Shown here in pieces: positions 51,499 through 60,834 of a DNA stretch of 64,000 bases (positions are counted from its first letter, which is position 1; each line of letters starts with the position of its first letter). Below the pieces are notes generated by a model. It was not told where the DNA came from, ran no database searches, and saw only the letters and a list, made by a program, of their open reading frames with translations. A program made the position numbers and the translations under genes. Source of the stretch: Hydra vulgaris (Eukaryota > Cnidaria > Hydrozoa > Anthoathecata > Hydridae); contig NC_088924.1 in assembly GCF_038396675.1 (NCBI RefSeq), positions 21,865,001-21,929,000 of the forward strand. Direction: 5' to 3'.

Positions 51499-53320
51499 TT
51501 AATGGTAGTCATGATAACAATTTCTGTCCTTATTTAAGCATAACCAAACATTGCACTTTTTGCAACGAATATAAGAAAAACCAGTTTTGCATTTCTTACA
51601 CCGCTGCCGTTTGTCACTATAAGTTGGTAAGTGGTCAAATCCATCCAGACGGATATCTTTTGTAGGATTACTCTGAACAGCAGCAGCTCTTTTGGTTGGT
51701 ATAGGTATTGCATCAAGAGATGCTCTTCCAGCTTTTCTTTTTACAACAGTTACCAAGCTAGAAGCTACTGCAGCTTGAAAATTTTTTAGAGGCATGAATT
51801 TCTTGCTGGGGCAAATAATTTTTAAGTCCCGACGATACAAAAACCAGGCATTTGATAATGCAATAAGAAGGGTATGTGCCCATACATATATATACCATCT
51901 ATGGCATTTTAAATTTGGTTTGTAGAATGAGCACATCATATCCAGTTTGTCAACTCCACCCATATTTTTATTATAAAACTGGACTATATATGGTTGTTTT
52001 ACCATAATATGTTTGCAGGTTTTTCTATCATAACGCCTTACTGAGTTGATTGGTTCAATACTAGCAAAAGACGAAATTAAAGTAACTACCTTGTTATCTA
52101 TCCAAGAGACAGCTATGTTATTAGATTTGATGTCAGTACGATAGTCAAACGATCCACGCCCTTGATTTTTTAATTCTTTTTCAGAAGTGAATGGGCATTT
52201 GTTAAGGCGCTTAAGGCGAGCTGTTCCAACATACCATATTCTACGCTTTTTTAGCTCATCTAGCAAAGGCAATGAAGAAAAGTAATTGTCAGCAAATATT
52301 TTAAAATTATGATTTTCTGGCAAAGTTGAGGTCATTTTAATTACAACAGATGCCCCGACACCATGAGGAGAAACTTCATCTTTCTTTTTTATTTCTTTTC
52401 CTTGATATAAATCAAAGTCATACAAATACCCACTGACACCACATCTAGCCCAAAGTTTGAACCCCCATTTATTGGGTTTTTTTGGAAGGTATTGCTTCAA
52501 AAATGACCTTCCTTTGAAGGGAACCATTATCTCATCAACTAATTGATTTTCCTCAGGAGAAACTTAAGAAATTTTCTCGCAGTTTTTCCAACCAAGGTCT
52601 TAATTTCCAAGCCCGATCATTTTTCTTTACTTCATCTGTTACGTTTAGATTGTCAACAAAGTGTAAATAGCGGAGGATAGAAAGAAATCTATTCCTTGAT
52701 AATATTGAACTTACTCCATCATAATTCATAAAGGTTTCCCAATAAGATCTCACAGATGGTAGTTTTACAAGACCCATACGAAAAAAAACACCAATAAAAG
52801 ACTCTATTTCATTCGATGTGACAGAAATATTTGTACCTGATGACTGGCAACTATATAAACTAGATTGTTCAGCAATAATGTCTATAAGATTGTCATCAAC
52901 AAACATTTTAAAATATTCGTATGGAGTAGTAGTTTCGTCCGGAATAGGTTCAATAGGTACCTCTTGAAAAGCAATATCACCAATCAAATCATTATCTAGT
53001 GTAACCTTTTTCCAAAGTGGTAAACTTGCTTTTTTTTGTTTTTTGTTGTTGACTATTTTGGATTTTTTTGGGAGTGGGGCTGAAGAGTTGGAATAGAGCA
53101 TATCATCACGTGTACTACTTTCCTGGGTAAGAGACTCCGATATTGGAAAAATAATGTTGTCATTGTTGTCATCATGCACAACCTTAGTATTGCTTACAAC
53201 TGCAGTTGAAACATCAGATTCAAATTCAGAGTCTGACTCACTAAGATCCTCAAAATCACTTTCACCATCAAGAATAAATGCGAGAGCATCTTCAATATTT
53301 AATTTTTTATTTTTATTCAT
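51499..53320 (-). pseudogene. piggyBac transposase (PGBD-type), one frameshift
   Basis: ATG at 53320. The N-terminal frame (255 codons) has an acidic head (DGESDFEDLSESDSEFESD), then YEYFKMFVDDNLIDIIAEQS and MGLVKLPSVRSYW, ending prematurely at 52553. The next frame resumes with ENQLVDEIMVPFKGRSFLKQ; about two bases seem lost in a CT-rich spot near 52562. It carries KLWARCGVSGYLYDFDLY, FADNYFSSLPLL (catalytic Asp), YNKNMGGVDKLDMM (catalytic Asp) and HRWYIYVWAHTLLIALSNAW, and closes with a Cys-rich zinc domain (RCKKC...RCKKCNVWLC). In the first catalytic block an Asp precedes Gly in many relatives; here it reads CGVSG. Otherwise nearly intact, so recent. Confidence 0.93.
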
Positions 53321-53339
53321 CTAAAGAAGAACAATATAT

Positions 53340-53347
53340 GTGCATAT

Positions 53348-53381
<34 letters not shown>

Positions 53382-53383
53382 AT

Positions 53384-53465
<82 letters not shown>
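53340..53465. repeat. (TA)n microsatellite in piggyBac leader
   Basis: TA repeat with TACA/TGTA interruptions, 20 bases upstream of the transposase ATG. Confidence 0.95.
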
Positions 53466-53468
<3 letters not shown>

Positions 53469-53847
53469 TAACAATGTATACTTAAAAAGTCCATAGTAGC
53501 ATATATGATACATATAAATTCAAATAGCATTTTGTGGTAGTTTCAAAAAGAGAAAACTCTCTTAAATACTTCTAAAACTTACATGTATTATTAATTTACA
53601 ATAAAATAAACAAATAAGCTTCAATATTCATAAAAAAAAAGGTAAAAACTTACTTTGAAAATACCTTGCCTGACAACAATCACCCGATTTTTAAAAAGAC
53701 GATTTTGATGTGTTTTTATGCCTTGATTATCCAATTATATTAACCTTGCTAAATCGGACCAACAAAAATATGTTGTAAATATGCTACAAAAGGTGTTTTT
53801 GAGATCACTGTGTTGACAGGGTGGCCATAAAAGGTTTCTGAAGTTAT

Positions 53848-53863
53848 GTAGCAGATCTGCTAC
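53848..53863. repeat. piggyBac right subterminal palindrome
   Basis: GTAGCAGATCTGCTAC, perfectly self-complementary, 17 bases from the right end. Confidence 0.8.
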
Positions 53864-53883
53864 ACGGGGCGCTAAAGGGTTAA

Positions 53884-54409
53884 GGATAAACTATTCGGGA
53901 ATGTTTCAGTTAAATATATAAGGAAATACATTTGTCTAAAGTAGCTAGTAACCATATTGTTACTCTGACCAATTAGTGTAGAACATATTTACGTTTTTTC
54001 GTAATAATTAATGAGTAAAATAAGCCAACATTTATTTTTTTTGTTTTATTACTTTAATTATGAAAAAATTTTACAAAACATTTTAATATTTTCATCCTGC
54101 ATTATGATAATAATTAAATATTAAATAAACTAAACTTTATGTATTACTTAGAACTTTTTGATAAATTTTTATTTTGACTTTGTTTAAAGACAATATTGTT
54201 TATTCTTAAGATGATGTTTATAAGCTTTAATTTACCAGATGAATGTACTTATACTTTTACTGCTATTGTGTTGTTTTTAGTATAATTTTATTTTGTGTTG
54301 TTCTATTGTTATACTTAAAAGTAACCTATTTAAGCATTGTTATCTATGTGTTCAAGTAAAGCCTACTATATTTCTATATTTTTATTTGTTATTTTTGTTT
54401 TAATTCAAT
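53884..54409. other. no gene recognised
   Basis: AT-rich spacer right of the piggyBac. Confidence 0.5.
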
Positions 54410-54590
54410 TCACCTCCCCAAGGTCATTGCAATCAAGGAGGCTACTTTAGATATGGTTACAACCCTCTCTCAACTTTATAACTCCGAAACACAAACCTTG
54501 ACAAACAAGGCCGCTGCGCCGATAAACAAGTCGAGTGTGGTACTACTAGGGACATGGTGAGGATCGAACATCACAAAATAAAATTATTAT
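54410..54590 (-). mobile_element. tRNA-like SINE, same family as 30117
   Basis: Minus-strand head with GTTCGATCCTCACC (B-box-like). The body shares CACCTCCCCAA and ACTCCGAAACACAAACCTTG with the earlier copy. Confidence 0.5.
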
Positions 54591-54599
54591 AAAAACAAC

Positions 54600-55455
54600 C
54601 AAGGAGTTATTAGAGACTGGAGGGAAAACGAAGTTAAAATACATCATTTCTCAAAAAACAGTCTTAGTTGTAACATAATATTCTAATAAATACTGCGTAA
54701 TTATCATAATTTAAAGTTAACTAATCACATTTTTTTTTTAAACAAAAATTATTCAATAATATTGTATCAAAACGTTATAAACAATTAATGCATTGCAAAT
54801 TAAAGATGGAAGTTTAAAAAAATTTGTAAACATTATTTAGAGTTTGTTTATTGATATTTTTTGCTGCGCTTTTTGAACAACTAATAATAAATTTTAAGAT
54901 AGGAATTTAATTAATAAATGTTTAGATAAGAATTGGTAGTATTTTTGCCGGATTTACGAAAAGAAATTTTATATTTCTACATTTAGAATATAGCAATTTG
55001 CTTTAAAATCCACCAAAAATACTCCGACACAAAATAAAATCTTGGAGGGATTTAATAAGTTCCTGGCCGAAATAACAGTTTTAAAAAACGTAACTAACCA
55101 GTAGCTGGACAGGCAAGCAAAAAATAAAGTTCAAATAGGTTGTAGAGATTTACTAAAACTTTGATATTTATACCTATAATTGAAGGAGGCAAATAACAAT
55201 TACTTCATCTTAATCGTGATTTTTGTTTTAATTAACTTCTTGATTGATCTTTTATTTTATTAATCCATTTCGACCACAGCTTTCAAAGCTTACTTATTAC
55301 GTTTTGAAATTTTCCATTTCTTTGCAAATTTTGACTTTGCGCCATTTTGACTCGCTTCTGGAATAATTATACTACAAAGTAACGCATTTTAAATTCATTT
55401 TCGGCTTTGTTCTCCCTCCAACTAAACCTATGTTCTCCCTCCAGCTACCTCCTTG
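54600..55455. mobile_element. hAT-type MITE, AAAACAAC target duplication
   Basis: 856 bp. Left end CAAGGAGTTATTAGAGACTG, right end closes CTACCTCCTTG; both ends contain a CTGGAGGGA motif. AAAACAAC flanks both sides (54592-54599 and 55456-55463), an exact 8-bp duplication. No transposase. It begins next to the SINE. Confidence 0.75.
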
Positions 55456-55954
55456 AAAACAACTTAATTATTATTTAATTAATTATAAATAACATATGGT
55501 TGTTGTTTAGATATCTAAATTGCTATTAAATTAATAAAGAATTCTAAGTAAACTACTTATGATTGTACCATTTTCTCTTAAAAATTGAAATAAAAAGCAT
55601 TTCTCGAAAATTGAATCTATTTTTTGAAAGTTTTCTTTTCATAGTAAAAAAAACTAAAAAATGTATACTTTTAAAAAATGTATAGCTTTTCTAATATCTT
55701 TTAAAATAATGATTTGGCTCTGATTTGAGTCCAAGTTTTTGTTTACCGGTACTGATTCCATGCAAGATTACATGATTTAAAGTTGTATGGTTTTATATTT
55801 TCAATATTTCAATAATTAGTTAATTCATTGGTATCGGCATTGATATCAACCTTTTCCCATCCATCGGCAACAGTATCGGCCAAAAAAGTGCTATCAATAC
55901 ATCACTACCAAATATACCGGTATTCGCCAGTACAACCCCAAAAAACCAGTAAAA
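55456..55954. other. no gene recognised
   Basis: AT-rich spacer. GTATCGGC occurs repeatedly near 55830-55880 without forming a clear repeat. Confidence 0.4.
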
Positions 55955-56955
55955 TGGGGATTTAAAAACTTTGTACGTTCTGTGTCATCAGACATTATCA
56001 ATGTTTTTTTTTTTGTATTCTGGCTCCGTTGACAACCAAAAGTGCTCGGGTTCTTATGTGGTACGTAGATTAATCAAAACACTACCAAGAAACCCAAACT
56101 TTAAGCTTTAATTTGATAATTGGTTTGCTTCATTATCATTGTTTCTTTCATTGAAGGAAAAGGGATTTTTAGCAGCAGCCACCCTTCGGTCTGATCGAGC
56201 AAAAAGTTGTCCATTGCCAATGAAAGAGATCTTAAAAAAACCGGAAAAGGTAGCCACAGTTTTCAAGTTGATACTAAGAGTGGCTTAGCAATTACTAAGT
56301 GGTATGATAGTAAGTGCGTTTAAACGATTACTAACTATTGTGAACCACAATCAGTTGGCAAGGTAAAGCGATGGGATCATAACATAAGAATATACATATT
56401 ACATTAGGGATACATAAGAAGTTTGTTGAAATTAATTGCTGAACTGTTGTTTAGGAACATAATAAATTAATCGGTGGAGTCAATCTTTTTGATATGTTGA
56501 TAGCACTATACAGGAAATCAATCAAAACAAAACAATGGTATCTCAAGACCTTATTTCATTGCGTTGATATAGCAAAAGTAAATGCTTGGCTCACCTATCG
56601 ACGCCATTGTTATCAATTAAAAAGACCTAAAAAATGTCAACTTAGTCTATGACAGTTTACAGTTTCTATAGCATCTGTCCTTGTTAAAACAAACATCATA
56701 CAAAAATCTGTTGGTCGACTTTCTTAAAGGAAATCTAATGTTGAATTGCCAATTGAGCAAAGAAAACGCCCTATGCATTTACTAGCCGGCGATGCTCGGT
56801 TTGATAGCACTAGTCATTGGCCAGAACTTCGAAGCAAGAAGAACAAATGTTGTTTATGTAAAGGTAGAACAGGGAGAGTTTACTGCAAAAACTGCAACTT
56901 ATGTCTGTGTTTAAGCAACGCCAAAAATTATTTTTATAATTTTCAAAATAAATAA
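55955..56955 (+). pseudogene. older piggyBac transposase remnant
   Basis: In shifting frames: SGSYVVRRLIKTLPRNPNFK, FDNWFASLSLFLSLKEKGFL (the Asp of the second catalytic block), ATLRSDRAKSCPL, IGGVNLFDMLIALYRKSIKT (GGVN in place of GGVD, so a catalytic Asp is lost), WYLKTLFHCVDIAKVNAWLT and the Cys-rich end KKNKCCLCKGRTGRVYCKNC. Several stops. A different piggyBac lineage from the 51-54 kb copy. No TTAA-flanked ends found. Confidence 0.8.
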
Positions 56956-57160
56956 AGTGTCATGCAAAATCGTAAAATAAAATCTGTTACGGTTAGAATG
57001 GGGGAGGCAGGGGAGTTATGCTATTAAGAGGTGACATTTAGAATATTTATAAACACATTTTTTTTTTTAATTTTTTTCCATAACTTGTAGTTTTATTTAA
57101 AGGAAGTTTATTTGTACTATTTACTTTTATTCCGTAAATGTTCAATGTAAACATATGGTT

Positions 57161-59543
57161 CACCGTTACAAAATTTTGAAAAAAATTCGCTTTTCCCGGA
57201 AAAACCCTTTGGAGGGATTAAAGTAGACACATTCCTGATTCCAAAAATGTTAAAACTGAAATTAACGAATTACGTCCAACAAAAAAAATTGCGATTAAAA
57301 TTTTATTCTATAAGCACATGACACAGAAATGACAGCACACATTTTTTTTTGCATTTTTACAACACATCTAATTTGAAAACTCTATAAAAATAAAAAAGTA
57401 ACGCTAAATCTTCTTATTTGACTAATAACTTATTCTGAAAACATATTGAAGTAAATGAATTCTGGTCTTTGTTGGTTTTACATGTGTTTGCTATTGTAGT
57501 CCACAATGCACGTCTTCAATTTGCTACCATAGTTAGTATTACTTGCGTCTTTTTTGTGTCTTTTCCAGTGTTCAGCAAATGAGATGTGAAGAGCTTCTGT
57601 TTGCTGCTCACTGTAAGGTCTAAGTGCATTGTGCTTCATTTCAATAATTCTTTGATGTGAAAAAAGACTGCATGTACCTTGGGCGTCACTGAAACATTTA
57701 ACAAGGCCAGAAATGAGGTTCGAATTGCATCAATTTTCACTGCATAGTGTGGATCAAGCTCTTGTCTAAAGCAGGCAATCACAACTGCTCTAAATTTTCA
57801 AAGGGCATCAATAACACCAATGACTTGGAATGCACAGTCAGTTTCTGCTAGTTTTTGAAGGAGATAAACATTCTTCAAAAGCTTGTGACATTCATTGCCA
57901 GAAAATTGACATCCATGATGGGGTTGTGGTTGAATGTTTAGGAGTCTTGGTCAATCATCAGCTTTGGGCCACAGATAATGTTTGCGACCTTCAAGTCACA
58001 AGAAATGAAGAAGTTTGTAGAGTTGATTTGAATCAATGAAAGCAATTGTCTGATGTTTTCATATGTTTCTGACATGTCTTCTGCATCTTTATGATGTGGT
58101 GCAGTGAGCGATTGCTTGCTTGGGGGAGAGTGACAGGTCATTGCAATGAACAACAGTTTTTGACTTTTTGGTGTTTGAAGCTTTTTCAGTTGACACATCA
58201 ATATCAGTTTGTGTGAAATGATCGGATAAATGTCTTCCTAAGGCACCAAACTTTGCATGAAAATTGCTTTCAATAACATTTGTTCTGCTGACTTGATTGA
58301 TTGTTAATGCAAGTTTTTTATCACCAGAGTTTGACAAATCAGTATTCACCTGAACAGTGACAAGGTCTTCACTGCCACGATTGGAGCATTGTCAAAAAGT
58401 TTTTCGGCACTGGAAGATCCTAAAATATAAAACAATTAGTCGAATAATGTAACAAAGCTTTACAAGATCTAAATTTCACTTAACCAATTTGACAATAAGT
58501 TTTAAATAATGTGGAGCTCTATTACTTTTATAGTCAATTTTATATCTTATTATAAATTAAAATGATAATAACAATTTACCTTTTGTGATGGGGAGAGGTC
58601 TTCCACTATGTTGTGCAACTCTGATTGTTCCATGTGGAGATGCATCTTTTGAAGAAATCACTGAAGATGTAATCTGTTCTGCCAATGTTTGGTCTTTTGT
58701 CACAAGGGTTTGCATATTTTTTCAAAATCTTGCCTAATTGCACTTATGAGGAAGGTCTCTGCCAACAAGAGCAAGACATTCTGAGCATCTTCTGTGCGTT
58801 TTTGCTGCTGCTGATGGCATCGGATCAGTACTTCACTCTGCAATTCTTACATATTCCATTTGGGACTCGAGTATCAGAGAAATCAATTGGTTTATCAAGT
58901 AGAGAATGAAGTTTTTCAATGATGAATGTTGTTACTTGTCTATCACACTTTTGAAAGCACAAGAAGCAGACAACCTTTTTATTGTTTTTTTGTGATCTTG
59001 CAGAATTTGGCCAAAAGCCGTTTTAAAATTCACCAAACTAAGCTTATGAGTTCTTTAATTTGAAGTAGCACTTTCCAGAACTATAGTTTGAGCACATTGT
59101 AGGATTGTGCTGTTAGTATTTGAGTCAAATATGCTTATGGTTTTAGATAGATATAATAAGTGAATTCTTTTACATAATTTTCAACAGAAAAACATGCAAA
59201 CTGGATTTCCTAATATACTGTAAAACTATTGCCTATATTTTGTCACAATCAATTTGATGCAATACTTTGCAATCTAATTTGGCGCTGTAATTAATTTAAA
59301 AGTCATCTTTTAGTTTTAATAACTTTTTTAATAACTGTAAAAATGCAAAAATATTGTTCACTGTCAATTCAGTAAGATCTGCTAATAGATAATAAATTTC
59401 AAACGCATTTTTTTTTCTCGGACGTAATTTGTTGATTTCAATTTTTACATTTTCGGAATCAGGAATGTGTGTACTTTCATGCCTCTAAAGGGTTTTTTCG
59501 GAAAAGCGGGTTGAACTTTTTGTAAATACTGATGGTAACGGTG
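57161..59543 (-). mobile_element. Chapaev-like DNA transposon, GGTT target duplication
   Basis: 2,383 bp. Starts CACCGTTAC and ends GTAACGGTG; flanked by GGTT at 57157-57160 and 59544-59547. The inverted similarity continues over 100 bp with small gaps: CGCTTTTCC...AAAACCCTTT...CACACATTCCTGATTCC at the left is mirrored at 59450-59515. CAC...GTG ends with a 4-bp duplication fit the CACTA-Mirage-Chapaev group. The minus strand encodes a decayed RAG1/Chapaev-type protein. Confidence 0.75.
57480..59030 (-). pseudogene. RAG1/Chapaev-like transposase remnant
   Basis: Minus-strand order: VVCFLCFQKCDRQVTTFIIE and RVPNGICKNCRVKY (Cys pairs, zinc domain) near 58850-58980; ASPHGTIRVAQHSGRPLPIT near 58600; SGDKKLALTINQVSRTNVIE and FGALGRHLSDHFTQTD near 58250; SETYENIRQLLSLIQINSTN with ISCDLKVANIICG (Asp) near 57970-58070; PKVHAVFFHIKE and PYSEQQTEALHISFAEHWKR (Glu) near 57560-57670. 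Asp in CDLK and Glu in SEQQTE suggest a DDE core of RAG1/Chapaev type; that is my inference from motif order. The first Asp region (usually an IDGGGG-like motif) appears deleted between 58090 and 58180. Several frame changes and stops. Confidence 0.65.
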
Positions 59544-59566
59544 GGTTACCATCAGTATTTACAAAA
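59518..59566. repeat. perfect 22-bp palindrome across the element's right end
   Basis: Arms 59518-59539 and 59545-59566 are exact reverse complements with a five-base loop (ggtgg). The left arm is the element's own terminus and the right arm is flanking DNA. Confidence 0.95.
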
Positions 59567-60834
59567 CTGCTAACGTATGCGCAAAAATTTTTTTAGATTT
59601 GAAATGAGTATCATAAATCATGAATTTGTGCCAAAAATTAATTTTTTACTCAATCCCAAGACATAGTGAGGGGTAATGGGTTAAGCCAATATCATTTGGC
59701 AGAATCTCCAACGGTTTACCTTTGCATGCGTTTTTAAAAACTAGATTTACGCTTTCGCAGAGCTGTTCAAAACAGCTTCGGAAAAGAAAAGTACAAAGTT
59801 TTTATTTACAAGGAAATAAAGCTCTTCTTTTGCAAGATGATAGATCTTGAACTTTGCTTAAAAAAATTACACAATTGATGCATGATAAACCAAAAGTCAC
59901 TTAACCATTTAAAAAGTAAAAAAAAATTTTCGTGCTCTTTGTTCCAACTCTTAAAAACGAGTTAAAATAAAGAGCACGAAAAAGTTTCCCACGGTTGGGA
60001 TCTTGATTAATATTCCCAAAAAAATGGTCTTTAAAAAATTTTGCAAAAACTTTAAAGCCTTCAATCAATGATAATATTAAGTGTTGATGACAAAAATGAC
60101 AAAAAACATCTACCCATCTGCATTTATGAGAAAGAAAAAGTAAAAAAAAAAATAATAATCTTAACTATGGTAGTAAGAAAAAGTTTCCAAATCACGACGG
60201 CACCCAATGAATTTTTCTTGCATATCGGAAAAAATGTAGTTTATTTAGCAAATTTTTTGTTTCTTATTCATTGAGGCAATTATTGCACAAAGTAACTAGA
60301 TTGGGAAAAGAAAGAGGGAAGTCATTACCTTTACCGGTTTTTGGAATATCCAATTTAGTTATACTAATCTTTTCCCACATTCAATACCTCACTCCCAAAT
60401 TCAATACCCAGTCAATTTGAGAAGATGACTGAAACTTAGGCCAACTTATTTTGGAGGGGGGGGGGGGGGAGGGCTCTGTGCTCGAAGGATTTTATAAAGA
60501 TGAAAGAGGGAATTTTTCAGGTCCCCACACATTTAAATACCAGTTTACGTTTTTTTTTTTTTTTGTTATTATTATTTTACTTTTTGTCTTTTTATGTGGG
60601 TTAAAAAAGTTAAAAGTGTTTTTTTTAATTTAAAAAGTGTTACACAATTTATCTATTTCGAAAAGTACACTGTAATCAACAAAAGCTTTATGAAAAAAAA
60701 AGCTAGCAAAAACGCTAAAAACAAAAGTAAAATCACAGCCCCCCGCCCCCGGGAGAGGATATTCATACTTTAAAAATGAATGTAGAGAAAGTTTGTTTCA
60801 TGAAATATTATAATTTATCAGGAAATAATTATAA
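59567..60834. other. no gene recognised; hairpin and G-rich run
   Basis: 59927-59982 holds a 14-bp inverted pair TTTTCGTGCTCTTT / AAAGAGCACGAAAA. 60452-60475 is an almost pure G run, unusual in this AT-rich sequence, followed at 60735-60755 by a C-rich run. The small ORFs lack recognisable domains. Confidence 0.5.

Larger units (their letters stand above)
51141..53879 (-). mobile_element. complete piggyBac transposon
   Basis: 2,739 bp between TTAA at 51137-51140 and 53880-53883. Ends CCCTTTAGCGCCCACC and GGGGCGCTAAAGGG are inverted repeats of about 13-14 bp. Just inside each end lies a 16-bp palindrome GTAGCA(T/G)ATCTGCTAC (51274-51289 and 53848-53863). One minus-strand transposase with a single frameshift. 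A (TA)n tract has expanded in its 5' leader. Confidence 0.95.

Noticed and set aside
57830..58909. Plus-strand frames of 69-74 codons
   Set aside because: Antisense to the decayed Chapaev-like transposase.
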